A stretch of DNA of 64,000 bases, taken from NCBI RefSeq assembly GCF_014837105.1, contig NZ_JACSPO010000007.1, positions 19,346 through 83,345 of the forward strand. Reading direction: 5' to 3'. Source of the DNA: Oceanitalea stevensii (GTDB taxonomy: Bacteria; Actinomycetota; Actinomycetes; Actinomycetales; Actinomycetaceae). The notes below the pieces were generated by a model. That model was not told the DNA's origin and did no database searches. It saw nothing but the letters and a program-made list of their open reading frames with translations. A program made the translations under genes and the position numbers. Of this stretch, positions 16,099-27,688 are shown in pieces; position 1 is the stretch's first letter, and each line of letters begins with the position of its first letter.

Positions 16099-17286
16099 TC
16101 ACAGGCCGAAGGCGGCACCGCGCGTGGCGGTGGCGGCTGCCTCGTCCTCGGCGATGCGGCCGGTCCAGCGGTCCTCGCCGGCGACGTGCGCGTCGCCGGC
16201 CTTGCCCTCGGCCCGGGCCTTGGCCACGCGCTCGGCGTGGCTGGGCGGGTCGGAGGGGACGTGGGCCGGGCGCTTGGACTCGTTGATCTCCCGCAGGGCG
16301 GGGACGATCTCCTCGGCGAGGATGTCGATCTGCTCGAGGACCGTCTTGAGCGGCAGGCCGGCGTGGTCGATGAGGAAGAGCTGGCGCTGGTAGTCCCCGA
16401 CGTGCTCGCGCATGGTGGCGTACCGGTCGATGACCTGCTGCGGCGAGCCGACGGTCAGCGGCGTCTCACGGGTGAAGTCCTCCATCGTCGGGCCGTGGCC
16501 GTAGACGGGGGCTTTGTCGAAGTACGGGCGGAACTCGTTCCACGCGTCCTGGGAGTTCTTGCGGGCGAAGAACTGCCCGCCGAGCCCCACGATCGCCTGG
16601 TCCGCGCGGCCGTGGCCGTAGTGCTCGTAGCGCTGGCGGTAGTACCCCACCATGCGCTCGGTGTGCTCGAGGGGCCAGAAGATGTTGTTGTGGAGGAAGC
16701 CGTCGCCGTAGTAGGCGGCCTGCTCGGCGATCTCGGGGGTGCGGATCGAGCCGTGCCACACGAAGGGCGGCACGCCGTCGAGGGGGCGCGGGGTGGAGGT
16801 GAATCCCTGGAGCGGGGTGCGGAACTTGCCCTGCCAGTCCACCACCTCCTCCTCCCACAGGCGGCGCAGCAGCGCGTAGTTCTCGACGGCGAGGTTGACG
16901 CCCTGGCGGATGTCCTTGCCGAACCACGGGTAGACCGGTCCGGTGTTGCCGCGGCCCATCATGAGGTCCATGCGGCCCTCGCTGAGGACCTGGAGCATCG
17001 CGTAGTCCTCGGCGATCTTCACCGGGTCGTTCGTCGTGATGAGGGTCGTGGCCGTCGACAGGGTGATGTTCTTCGTGCGCCCGGCGAGGTAGCCGAGCAT
17101 CGTCGTCGGGGACGACGCGACGAAGGGCGGGTTGTGGTGCTCGCCGGTGGCGAAGACGTCCAGCCCCGCCTGGTCGGCGTGCTCGGCGATGGTGAGGATG
17201 GCGCGCACCCGCTCCGTGTCGTCCGGCGTCCGACCCGTCGTCGGGTCGGTGGTGACGTCACTGACGGTGAAGATTCCGAACTGCAT
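16099..17286 (-). CDS. LLM-class flavin-dependent oxidoreductase
   Basis: A 395-residue luciferase-like monooxygenase with a TIM-barrel. It begins MQFGIFTVSDV, then ATGEHHNPPFVASSP near residue 50, LSTATTLITTNDPVKIAEDYA near 80 and GRMDLMMGRGNTGP near 105. The final segment (AAATATRGAAFGL) resembles the CE1758-type subfamily. These enzymes use reduced flavin and oxygen; the substrate is unknown. An AGGGG ribosome site supports the ATG at 17286 over an earlier ATG at 17304. It forms an operon with the FMN reductase. The pair is not part of the usual Rv3235-secA arrangement, so it may be a local insertion. Confidence 0.85.
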   Translation of the reverse strand: MQFGIFTVSDVTTDPTTGRTPDDTERVRAILTIAEHADQAGLDVFATGEHHNPPFVASSPTTMLGYLAGRTKNITLSTATTLITTNDPVKIAEDYAMLQVLSEGRMDLMMGRGNTGPVYPWFGKDIRQGVNLAVENYALLRRLWEEEVVDWQGKFRTPLQGFTSTPRPLDGVPPFVWHGSIRTPEIAEQAAYYGDGFLHNNIFWPLEHTERMVGYYRQRYEHYGHGRADQAIVGLGGQFFARKNSQDAWNEFRPYFDKAPVYGHGPTMEDFTRETPLTVGSPQQVIDRYATMREHVGDYQRQLFLIDHAGLPLKTVLEQIDILAEEIVPALREINESKRPAHVPSDPPSHAERVAKARAEGKAGDAHVAGEDRWTGRIAEDEAAATATRGAAFGL

Positions 17287-17309
17287 GGCGTGCCAGCCCC
17301 TCATATTCG

Positions 17310-17321
17310 ATGCGTTTGCAT
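17310..17321. promoter_or_regulatory. Inverted repeat ATGC-GTTT-GCAT, possible operator
   Basis: ATGCGTTTGCAT is a 4-4-4 inverted repeat 24 bases upstream of the LLM start codon, in the only AT-richer part of the gap. Its position suits a repressor site for the LLM/FMN-reductase operon. No regulator gene is adjacent, so its partner is unknown. Confidence 0.4.
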
Positions 17322-17392
17322 GTACACCGGGTCCAACGGGCCCTGCGGTCCTTCTATTCCGCCCGCACTGAGGCCTTCGTCACCGGCACGCG

Positions 17393-17429
17393 CGAACGCC
17401 CCGCACTGCGCGGCAGTGCGGGGCGTTCG
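17393..17429 (-). terminator. Strong hairpin downstream of secA
   Basis: Two perfect 17-base arms (CGAACGCCCCGCACTGC and its complement) enclose a 3-base GCG loop, 6 bases past the secA stop. No T-run follows, as is usual in high-GC Actinobacteria. The remainder of the 149-bp gap holds the LLM promoter region. Confidence 0.85.
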
Positions 17430-17435
17430 TGGGTG

Positions 17436-20378
<2,943 letters not shown>

Positions 20379-20411
20379 GCGGTTCCACTCCCGGTTCGAC
20401 AGTCGGCGCCG

Positions 20412-20455
20412 TTGACGGCGGCGGGCGCACCGTCGGTGCGCACGCCTGCCGTCAA
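20412..20455 (-). terminator. Long hairpin between the YcaQ-like gene and secA
   Basis: Arms TTGACGGC / GCCGTCAA, GGCG / CGCC and GCGCACC / GGTGCGC stack into a 19-bp stem with a bulged T, one G-A mismatch and a 3-base GTC loop. It overlaps the stop of the YcaQ-like gene and lies 33 bases before the secA start. It probably terminates the upstream message; a role in the secA leader is also possible. Confidence 0.6.
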
Positions 20456-21720
20456 TGGTAAGCGTCTGCGTCCGTCAGCCGAACCCTGTCCAGTTCCGCT
20501 CCCAGCGGACGGGCGAGGTCACCGGCCGCGGCGTCGTCGACCACGACGGCGTGGGCTCCCAGCCACCGCGCCATCGTCGCAAGCTCGGCGGCCAGCTCCG
20601 CGACGACGACGGCGGGCGCCGGCCAGGTGGCGGCGTCACCGGCCCGGGGCTGCTCGAGGAAGGCGCTGCGCACGAGGAGCCGTGCGGTGTCGCGGTCGTG
20701 CTTGAGGTCGACCCGGGCGACGAGGTGCTCCCCGAGGAGGAAGGGCAGGACGTAGTAGCCGTGGGTGCGCAGGTGGGCGGGGGTGTAGATGCCGATGCGG
20801 TAGTGCATGCCGAAGAGCTCGAGCAGGCGGCGGCGTTCGAAGACGAGCGGGTCGAAGGGCGCGAGGAGCGCACGCGCCGGCGTGCGGCGCGGGACCCGGG
20901 CGGCGGCGTGCACCCAGGCGGGCCGGTCCCAGCCGGCGACGGTCACCGGGAGGAGCTCACCGGCGTCCACGAGCTCGTCGACCGCCAGGCGGGTGACGCG
21001 CTGCCCGAGGCGGAAGTAGTCGGCGAGGCAGCGCAGCGTGCCGACGCCGTGCGCGCGGGCGGAGATGCGGACGAGCTCGCGGACGGCGTCCTCGGGCGCA
21101 GGGAGGGGCCGGTCGCGGACGTGCGGGGGCAGCACCCGCTCGGTGAGGTCGTAGACGCGCTCGAACTGGGCGTTGCGGCGGGCGGCGGTGAGCTCCCCCG
21201 CGTCGAAGAGCGTCTCGAGGGCCGTCTTGGCCGCGCTCCAGCGCCACCCCCAGCCCTCGCCGCGCTCGGTGTAGCGCGCGTCGACGAGCGCCTCGACCTC
21301 GCGCCCGGTGAGCGGCCCGCGCTCGGCGACGACGTCGCGCACGAGCGCCAGCAGGCCGGGGTGACGCTCCTCGAGGACGGCAGGGTCCATGCCCGCCCAG
21401 CGCCGCCGCGTCCCCGCGACGAGCGGGTAGGTCTCGACCGGCAGGTAGGAGGCCTCGTGCGCCCAGGCCTCGACCATCCGCCGCGGCGCCCGGCCGGAGG
21501 CGCGGTCGACGAGCGCCGTGTCGTAGGGCCCGAGGCGCGCGAGGAGCGGGAGCAGGTGCGCGCGGGCGAGGACGTTGACGGAGTCGATCTGGAGCAGCCC
21601 GAGGCGCTCGAGGGTGCCGGTGAGGTGGCGCATCGTCACGGCCTGCGGCCTGGGGCGGTCCAGTCCCTGGGCAGCGATCGCCACCCGGCGGGCCTGGGCG
21701 AGGCTCAGCGTGCGCGTCAC
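20452..21720 (-). CDS. YcaQ/AlkX-like DNA glycosylase (HTH_42, winged-helix family)
   Basis: A 422-residue member of the DUF1006/AlkZ-like family. It begins [16 protein letters not shown], then has [23 protein letters not shown] near residues 34-55. The QID triplet matches the Q-hydrophobic-D catalytic motif described for the YcaQ (AlkX) branch, whereas AlkZ has QxQ. Later segments ([60 protein letters not shown]) fit the three winged-helix domains and a barrel. Family enzymes remove bulky or crosslinking alkyl adducts. The start is GTG with TAGCGT 7 bases upstream. The gene lies between hpf and secA. Confidence 0.8.
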   Translation of the reverse strand: MTRTLSLAQARRVAIAAQGLDRPRPQAVTMRHLTGTLERLGLLQIDSVNVLARAHLLPLLARLGPYDTALVDRASGRAPRRMVEAWAHEASYLPVETYPLVAGTRRRWAGMDPAVLEERHPGLLALVRDVVAERGPLTGREVEALVDARYTERGEGWGWRWSAAKTALETLFDAGELTAARRNAQFERVYDLTERVLPPHVRDRPLPAPEDAVRELVRISARAHGVGTLRCLADYFRLGQRVTRLAVDELVDAGELLPVTVAGWDRPAWVHAAARVPRRTPARALLAPFDPLVFERRRLLELFGMHYRIGIYTPAHLRTHGYYVLPFLLGEHLVARVDLKHDRDTARLLVRSAFLEQPRAGDAATWPAPAVVVAELAAELATMARWLGAHAVVVDDAAAGDLARPLGAELDRVRLTDADAYH

Positions 21721-21727
21721 CCGGGTG

Positions 21728-21733
21728 ACGCTA
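21728..21733 (-). promoter_or_regulatory. Candidate -10 element (TAGCGT) for the YcaQ-like gene
   Basis: Read on the minus strand, TAGCGT ends 7 bases before the GTG at 21720, so the gene can be transcribed separately from hpf as a leaderless message. Confidence 0.45.
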
Positions 21734-21747
21734 CCGGGCCGGGCGCG

Positions 21748-21781
21748 ACGGCGGGCCGCGACGTGGGCCGCGGCCCGCCGT
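21748..21781 (-). terminator. Hairpin terminator after hpf
   Basis: ACGGCGGGCCGCG and its exact complement form a 13-bp stem with an 8-base loop, starting 12 bases past the hpf stop. No T-run. Confidence 0.7.
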
Positions 21782-21792
21782 CGTCGTGCTCG

Positions 21793-22428
21793 TCAGTCCT
21801 GGGGCTGCATCTCGTGGTTGAGCCGGATGATCCCGTACGTCCAGCCGTGGCGGTGGTAGACCACGCAGGGCTGCTTCGTCTCCTCGTCGATGAAGAGGTA
21901 GAACGGGTGGCCGACGAGCTCCATCTCGTAGAGGGCCTGGTCGACGGTCATCGGGGTGGCGTCGTGCAGCTTCTGGCGCACGATGACGGGCGAGTCCCCG
22001 AGCTGTGCCTCGACGGCGACCCCGGGCTCGGTGGGCGGGGTCGGCGCGCTGGGCGCCTCCTCCTCGACGATCTCGGGGAGGGTGTCGGGCAGCGACGTCG
22101 GCGCCTTGGCGGCGTCACGCCGGTGGTGGTTCTTGCGCCGGTCGCGTGACCGGCGCAGGCGCTCCATGAGCTTCGTCGTCGCCAGGTCCAGGGCGGCGTA
22201 CCGGTCGTCCGCAGCGGCCTCCGCGCGGACGGTCGGGCCCCGGTCGATCACCGTGAGCTCCACACGCTCGGCCTGGTCGGCGAGCCGCGGGTTCTGCTCC
22301 CTGGTGATCTCCACCTCGATGCGGTGCGCGCGGGGGGCGAGCTGCTCGACCTTCGAGAGCTTGTCCTCCAGGTGCGAGCGGAAGCGGTCCGCGACCTCGG
22401 TGTTACGGGCAACAACGGCGATGTCCAT
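21793..22428 (-). CDS. hpf: Ribosome hibernation promoting factor, long form
   Basis: A 211-residue protein. The N-terminal domain (1-105) has MDIAVVARNTEV, ITREQNPRLADQAERVELTVID and AAADDRYAALDLATTKLMERLRRSRDRRK, as in HPF/YfiA. A Pro/Glu-rich linker (about 120-150) leads to the C-terminal dimerisation domain (VIVRQKLHDATPMTVDQALYEMELVGHPFYLFID). Long HPF dimerises 70S ribosomes into inactive 100S particles under stress. A perfect GGAGGT ribosome site lies 5 bases before the ATG at 22428. The position between comF and secA is conserved in Actinobacteria. Confidence 0.95.
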   Translation of the reverse strand: MDIAVVARNTEVADRFRSHLEDKLSKVEQLAPRAHRIEVEITREQNPRLADQAERVELTVIDRGPTVRAEAAADDRYAALDLATTKLMERLRRSRDRRKNHHRRDAAKAPTSLPDTLPEIVEEEAPSAPTPPTEPGVAVEAQLGDSPVIVRQKLHDATPMTVDQALYEMELVGHPFYLFIDEETKQPCVVYHRHGWTYGIIRLNHEMQPQD

Positions 22429-22580
22429 GGTGACCTCCGTAGAGAGAGTGAAACCTAGTCGGTTCCTGGTGCGTCCCGCCGGCTGCGGCGGGTGAGGAAG
22501 CTGTCTGGCACCTCCTCTCCTCGGAGCTCGCGGACCTCCGGCAGTGGCCGGCGGGGCGAGAGGGCGTCCATACATGAACG

Positions 22581-23417
22581 TTAGTCGAGGTTCGCTCCGC
22601 TGACCTGGGATGCCGGTCCCACTCTCCGTCGCGCGGGTGGCGGCGGCGGCGTCCGGCCCGGCGGCGGGGTGGCCGCCAGGACGAGCGCGCCCGCCACGCG
22701 GGCACCGGCGGCGGCGAGCGCCCGCGCGCAGGCGGCGAGGGTGGAGCCGGTGGTGAGGACGTCGTCGACGAGGACGACGACGTCACCCGGACCGGGACCG
22801 GTGAGCACCCGCACGGCGTCGCCCCGGTTGCGGGCACGGGCCCGGACACCGAGGCCGGACTGGTGGCGCCGGCCGCCCCGCCGCCGCAGGAGGTCCGCCG
22901 AGCGCACCGCCCGCCCGGGCGCGACGGCACCGGACGCGGCGACCCCGGCGGCGACGGCGTCGGCGAGGTCCCCGGCGACGAGCGCCCCACGCAGCCGGCG
23001 CCGCAGCCCGGAGGGTGCGGGCACGACGACGACGTCGCCGGCGCCGTCCAGCACGAGCTCCGGGTCGTGCGCCCACACCCTGGCGCCGTGGGCGGCGCGC
23101 TCGAGGAGCACCCGGGCGACGTCCGCCCGGCCGGTGCGCTTCCACGCGACGACGAGCCCGCGGACCGGGCCGGCGTAGTCGGCGAGGGACCAGACCGGCA
23201 GCAGCGGTCCGGCGTCCCCGGGCAGGGAGAGCATGGGCGCGTCCCGGTCGCTCCGCACCGGGGTGTGGGAGACGAGCTCGCGGCAGGCGGGGCACACCGC
23301 GACGTCCCAGGCGCCGCAGCCGGCGCAGTCCGCGGGCAGCACGAGGGCGAGCGCCTCGGCCAGGGCGCGCGCCGGGCGTGCGGAGGAGGCGGGACGGCCG
23401 GACGAGGGGCGTGCCAC
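22581..23417 (-). CDS. ComF family phosphoribosyltransferase-like protein
   Basis: A 278-residue protein. The N-terminus has two CxxC pairs (CAGC and CPAC near residues 31-45), expected to bind zinc. The PRTase motif VVVLVDDVLTTGSTLAACARAL is near residue 215. ComF proteins are needed for DNA uptake in competent bacteria; in Actinobacteria the family is widespread beside lpqB but its role is not established. The C-terminal 35 residues are Pro/Arg-rich. The start is GTG at 23417, following a 122-bp gap after lpqB. Confidence 0.85.
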   Translation of the reverse strand: MARPSSGRPASSARPARALAEALALVLPADCAGCGAWDVAVCPACRELVSHTPVRSDRDAPMLSLPGDAGPLLPVWSLADYAGPVRGLVVAWKRTGRADVARVLLERAAHGARVWAHDPELVLDGAGDVVVVPAPSGLRRRLRGALVAGDLADAVAAGVAASGAVAPGRAVRSADLLRRRGGRRHQSGLGVRARARNRGDAVRVLTGPGPGDVVVLVDDVLTTGSTLAACARALAAAGARVAGALVLAATPPPGRTPPPPPARRRVGPASQVSGANLD

Positions 23418-23539
23418 GGGACCAGCATGCGCGGGGGTGGCTGCGGGCTTCCGGCTGCGCGGCGCCGAGGCTGCGTCCCGCTGCGCGGACGCGGCCTGTG
23501 GAGCAGCGGCGCCCGGCCGGCGGGGTGGGACCGGCAGTC

Positions 23540-25240
23540 TCAGCCGGGGTAGGCGGGGTCGCGGACGTCGCTGGCGGTGAGGGTCCAGCCCAGGCCGTTG
23601 CGCTCGTACAGCTCCCCGGCCTCGGTCCCGACGAGGATCGTCCGGTCACCGGTGGCGGCGGTGAGCCGGGTGGCGTCCGCGACGGGCGGCAGGTCGGTGG
23701 TCGGCCCGCCGATCGTCACGAGGTGGACGGCCACGGCCGGCTCCCCGCCGCTCGTCCCGAGCACCCCGATCGTCTGCTCGTCCACCCAGGTGGCCGTGAG
23801 CGCGTCGGTGAGCGCCTCCCCCACGCGTACCGGGTCGCCCAGCGCCAGCGGCCGGGAGTCGGTGTCACGCAGGACCGCGGCGACCTCGACGTGCGCGACG
23901 TCGTTGTGCTTCCGGACGACGACGGCGCGGGTGCCGTCCCGGGAGATGCGGACCGCGAGCACCCGGGCGCCCTCGAGCCAGCTCGCGTCGACCTCGGCGA
24001 CGACGCCGTTGGGCTGGACGGCGCGCAGCCTGCCGTCCCCGGTGCGCGGCGTGGTCCACACCCAGCCGTGCCGGTCGACGGAGGGCGGGACGAGGTTGCT
24101 GCCCGTGAGGAGCAGCGCCCCGCCGTCGTCCTCGCTGGGGAGCCGGACGAGCCGGTCGGTGCCGTCGAGGACCACGGGGCTCCCCGCGGAGTCGTCGTAC
24201 GGGAGCGCCGGCGAGCGCGGGTCCCCGACGATGTCGGAGGCGGCGAGCGGGAGGAGCTCGGAGCCGGTGAAGCGCTGCACCTGCCCCTCCGCGACGACGA
24301 GCGGGTTGCCGGTGACGTAGGGGTTGCGCAGCAGCTGCGGCGTCTCCACCTCGACGGGCAGCCGGCTGCCGCCCACCCGCACGTCGACCGACTGGACCGC
24401 CGGGACCGTGCGCAGCGACTCCTGGATCTGGGCGACCATGAGGGCGCGCTGGGCCGGGTCGGCGGCCAGCGGCTCGGAGGTGAGGTCGACGACCGCGACG
24501 CCCTCGGCGACCGTGACGGAGTCCTCCCCCAGCCGGGTCCCGGTGGGCACGGCGGTGGTGACACCACCGGCCAGCCACGGCGAGGGCCCCTCGAGGAGGT
24601 GGCGCACGATGAGCGTGGAGGCGCTGCGGTCGGGGTACCACCGCGCCTCGGGGACGAGCGCCTCGCCGTCGGTGCTGAGGAAGTAGAGCTGGTACTGGTC
24701 GTACTGGGCCTCGAAGACCACGGGCGAGACGAGGATGCCGTCGTCGAGGTCGACGATGCGCCACTGCCCGTCGGCCGTGCGGGCCAGGGTGAAGTCGAGC
24801 TCGATGACGGAGTCGGGTGCGGCCTCGGTGTAGCGGCCCTGGGCGTCGACGCTCGCGGCCGCCACGGCGCTGGCCCGCACCGCACCGTCCTCGGCCTGGG
24901 CGTAGGTGATGTCGCGGGCGGTGTAGACCCGCACCTGGGCGCGCGGGTTCCACGTCTCGGCGGCCGGCCCGGCGAGGTACTCCCGGGCGACGGCGAACTC
25001 GTCGCCCGCGCCGGCGGCCACGGCGCGGAGGAAGCCCTGGACGATCTGGTTGGCGGTCGCGTCCGGCGTGGGCCCGTAGGCGAGGAGTGCCACCGAGCTG
25101 CCCGCCTGCGGGACGGGGTCCGCGGCGTTCACCGGCCCGGAGTCGGGCAGGCTCACGCAGCCGGCGGCGGTGAGGACGGCGGCGGTGACGGCGGCCGCGA
25201 GACGGGCGGCCACCCGACGGCGCGTGGGCGCGGTGGTCAT
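23540..25240 (-). CDS. lpqB: LpqB family lipoprotein
   Basis: A 566-residue secreted lipoprotein. The signal peptide ends in the lipobox LTAAGC with the acylated cysteine at residue 28. Residues 60-290 carry a GerMN-type domain (ADGQWRIVDLDDGILVS and TSEPLAADPAQRALMVAQIQ), followed by an LpqB beta-propeller region to the end. LpqB interacts with the sensor MtrB in mycobacteria and affects MtrA phosphorylation. The ATG overlaps the mtrB stop (ATGA), giving the conserved mtrA-mtrB-lpqB operon. A 122-bp gap without notable features separates it from comF. Confidence 0.95.
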   Translation of the reverse strand: MTTAPTRRRVAARLAAAVTAAVLTAAGCVSLPDSGPVNAADPVPQAGSSVALLAYGPTPDATANQIVQGFLRAVAAGAGDEFAVAREYLAGPAAETWNPRAQVRVYTARDITYAQAEDGAVRASAVAAASVDAQGRYTEAAPDSVIELDFTLARTADGQWRIVDLDDGILVSPVVFEAQYDQYQLYFLSTDGEALVPEARWYPDRSASTLIVRHLLEGPSPWLAGGVTTAVPTGTRLGEDSVTVAEGVAVVDLTSEPLAADPAQRALMVAQIQESLRTVPAVQSVDVRVGGSRLPVEVETPQLLRNPYVTGNPLVVAEGQVQRFTGSELLPLAASDIVGDPRSPALPYDDSAGSPVVLDGTDRLVRLPSEDDGGALLLTGSNLVPPSVDRHGWVWTTPRTGDGRLRAVQPNGVVAEVDASWLEGARVLAVRISRDGTRAVVVRKHNDVAHVEVAAVLRDTDSRPLALGDPVRVGEALTDALTATWVDEQTIGVLGTSGGEPAVAVHLVTIGGPTTDLPPVADATRLTAATGDRTILVGTEAGELYERNGLGWTLTASDVRDPAYPG

Positions 25241-26889
25241 CGGCCCCCCAGGTTCTCGAGGTCGGGCACGGAGGTGGGTCCGGCGTCGTCGTCGGCGGGG
25301 GCGACCGGCGCCTCCCCGGGGTGGAGCGGGAGCGGGGAGGAGGAGATGACGAGGCCGGCCCGCCGCGGCAGCGTGAGGCGGAAGGCGGCGCCCTCGTCGG
25401 GCCGTCCCCAGGCCTCCAGGGTGCCGCCGTGGAGACGGGCGTCCTCCAGGGAGATCGACAGACCCAGGCCGGTGCCGCCCGTGGTGCGGGCGCGCGCCGG
25501 GTCGGCCCGCCAGAAGCGGTCGAAGACGTGGCCGGCCGCCTCGGTCGTCATCCCCGCGCCGTGGTCGCGGACGACGACGGCGACGGCCACCTCGTTGACG
25601 CCCACCGCGATGTCGATGGGCCGGCCCTCCCCGTGCTCGATGGCGTTGACGAGGAGGTTGCGCACGATGCGGTCCACGCGCCGCGGGTCCATGTCGGCGG
25701 TGCAGGGCCGGCCCGGACCGGTGACGGTGATCCGTGAGCCGGTGCGCTCGGCGAGCGGCGCGGCCATCTCGACGGCGTGGGCGACGACGTCCTGCAGGTC
25801 GCGCTCCTCGACGTCGAGCAGGGCGGCGCCGGCGTCGAAGCGGCTGATCTCGAGGAGGTCCGCGAGCATCTGCTCGAAGCGGTCGAGCTGGGTCTGGAGC
25901 AGCTCGGCGGAGCGGCGCACGGCCGGGTCGAAGCTGTCCCGGTTGGCGTGGAGGACCTCGCTCGCCATCCGGATCGTCGTCAGGGGCGTGCGCAGCTCGT
26001 GGGAGACGTCGGAGACGAAGCGCTGCTGGAGGCGGGACAGCTCGGCCATCCGCTCGATCTGGTCCTGCAGGCTCTCGGCCATCTCGTTGAAGGTGCGCCC
26101 CAGGGTGGCGAGCTCGTCACGCCCGTGGACGTCGAGCCGCTCGTCGAGGAGGCCGTCGGCGAGCCGCTCGGCCGTCCGCGCCGCCTGCCGGACCGGGCCG
26201 AGGACGCGCTGGGCGATGAACCACGTCATCGCGCCGAGGAAGATGAGCAGGACGACGGCCCCGGCGCTGAGCACCTGGATGACGAGGGTGAGGGTGTCCT
26301 CCTCCGGGGCGAGGGTGTAGACGGTGTAGAGCTCGTGGGTGCCGGCGACGGGGAGCGTCACCTCCGAGCCGACGATGATGCCCGGTCCCCCGCCCGTGCT
26401 CAGCGGCAGGGAGATCGACTGCCAGTGCTGCCCACCGGCCGCGACGGCCGTCCGCATCTCCTCGGTGAGGACGGCGCCGTCGAGGAGGCGCTCGGGGAGC
26501 ACCGCGTCGTTGATGAGCACCTGGGCGGACTCCTCGGGGCTGCGCAGCAGCATGCTGCCGACGACCCCGCCGCCGCCCGCGCGGCTGCCCGCGACGAGGT
26601 CGTAGGCCAGCTCCTGGACCTGGGGCGCGGTGTTGGCGATCGCCGCGTCGAAGCTCTGCTGCGCCGAGCGGGTGCGGGCGGTGGCGTCGGCGAGGATCTC
26701 GTCGCGGCGCGCCTCGAAGAGTCCGTCGCGGATGGTGACGGTGACGACCGCACCGAGGAGGATGAGGGCCGCGACGCCGACGAGCACCGTCGTCGTCGAG
26801 ACCCGCAGCCGCAGCGAGGAGCGCCAGCGGTCGACGACGCGACCGGCCCACCCGCGGGTGCCGGGCTCCTCCTGCGGCTCGAGCCTCAC
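25237..26889 (-). CDS. mtrB: MtrB, sensor histidine kinase
   Basis: A 550-residue membrane kinase, partner of MtrA. A first membrane helix (TTTVLVGVAALILLGAVVTV) lies near residues 34-53. An extracellular sensor region of about 160 residues follows, then a second helix (VLSAGAVVLLIFLGAMTWFIA) near 215. Next come a HAMP linker, the HisKA box SHELRTPLTTIRMASEVL with the phosphorylated histidine, the ATPase N-box NLLVNAIEHGEG, and G-boxes (DHGAGM, GGTGLGLSI). The GTG start at 26889 overlaps the mtrA stop. The last 35 residues are Pro/Asp-rich. MtrAB controls cell division, cell-wall and osmotic genes. Confidence 0.95.
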   Translation of the reverse strand: MRLEPQEEPGTRGWAGRVVDRWRSSLRLRVSTTTVLVGVAALILLGAVVTVTIRDGLFEARRDEILADATARTRSAQQSFDAAIANTAPQVQELAYDLVAGSRAGGGGVVGSMLLRSPEESAQVLINDAVLPERLLDGAVLTEEMRTAVAAGGQHWQSISLPLSTGGGPGIIVGSEVTLPVAGTHELYTVYTLAPEEDTLTLVIQVLSAGAVVLLIFLGAMTWFIAQRVLGPVRQAARTAERLADGLLDERLDVHGRDELATLGRTFNEMAESLQDQIERMAELSRLQQRFVSDVSHELRTPLTTIRMASEVLHANRDSFDPAVRRSAELLQTQLDRFEQMLADLLEISRFDAGAALLDVEERDLQDVVAHAVEMAAPLAERTGSRITVTGPGRPCTADMDPRRVDRIVRNLLVNAIEHGEGRPIDIAVGVNEVAVAVVVRDHGAGMTTEAAGHVFDRFWRADPARARTTGGTGLGLSISLEDARLHGGTLEAWGRPDEGAAFRLTLPRRAGLVISSSPLPLHPGEAPVAPADDDAGPTSVPDLENLGGR

Positions 26890-27569
26890 CGCTGCGTGCT
26901 GCCCGCCCGGTACCCGACGCCGCGGACGGTGACGACGACCTCCGGGTTCTCCGGGTCCTTCTCGATCTTGGCGCGCAGCCGCTGGACGTGGACGTTGACG
27001 AGCCGGGTGTCCGCGGCGTGCCGGTAGCCCCAGACCTGCTCGAGGAGCACCTCGCGGCTGAACACCTGCCAGGGCTTGCGGGCCAGCGCGAGGAGGAGGT
27101 CGAACTCGAGCGGGGTGAGCGCGATCGGCTCCCCGTTCCTCGTCACCTGGTGGCCGGCGACGTCGATGGCGAGGTCCCCGATGGCGAGCCGCTCGGTCTG
27201 CGGTCCGGTCGTGCGGCGCAGCCGGGTCTTGACCCGCGCGACGAGCTCCTTGGGCTTGAAGGGCTTGGGGATGTAGTCGTCCGCCCCGGCCTCGAGGCCC
27301 GCGACGACGTCGATGGTGTCGGACTTGGCCGTGAGCATGACGACCGGGACGCCGGACTCCGCGCGGATGAGCTTGCACACCTCGATGCCGTCGATGCCCG
27401 GCAGCATGAGGTCGAGGAGCACGAGGTCCGGCTCCTCGGCGCGGAACATCTCCAGGGCCTGCGAGCCGTCGGGGCACGTCACGGTGTCGTAGCCCTCGCC
27501 CTGCAGCACGATGCCGATCATCTCGGCGAGCGCGGTGTCGTCGTCGACCACGAGAATTCGAGCGTTCAT
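26886..27569 (-). CDS. mtrA: MtrA, response regulator
   Basis: A 227-residue OmpR-type regulator. The receiver domain (1-120) has VVDDDTALAEM with the acidic pocket and LLDLMLPG with the phosphorylated Asp53, then the conserved VVMLTAKSDTID and YIPKPFKPKEL. The winged-helix domain (about 130-224) contains LTPLEFDLLLALARKPWQVFSREVLLEQVWGYRHAADTR split over two helices. The ATG at 27569 gives the canonical MNARILVVDDD. It is first in the leftward mtrA-mtrB-lpqB operon. Its promoter must lie in the 119-bp divergent gap before 27689, where GATAGT (27574-27579) is a possible -10. Confidence 0.97.
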   Translation of the reverse strand: MNARILVVDDDTALAEMIGIVLQGEGYDTVTCPDGSQALEMFRAEEPDLVLLDLMLPGIDGIEVCKLIRAESGVPVVMLTAKSDTIDVVAGLEAGADDYIPKPFKPKELVARVKTRLRRTTGPQTERLAIGDLAIDVAGHQVTRNGEPIALTPLEFDLLLALARKPWQVFSREVLLEQVWGYRHAADTRLVNVHVQRLRAKIEKDPENPEVVVTVRGVGYRAGSTQR

Positions 27570-27688
27570 GCCCACTATCGTCGCACTCACGACGCAGAAT
27601 CCGGTGAGCCCCGGGCCATGTCGTGCACCACCGCCCCGGGTCGGCACCCGTCCGTGGCACGATGACCGCTGAGAGTGCGGAGGGATCG

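Noticed and set aside
15461..17286. A transposon insertion carrying the flavin monooxygenase pair
   Set aside because: No transposase, terminal inverted repeat or target-site duplication is visible around the two genes.
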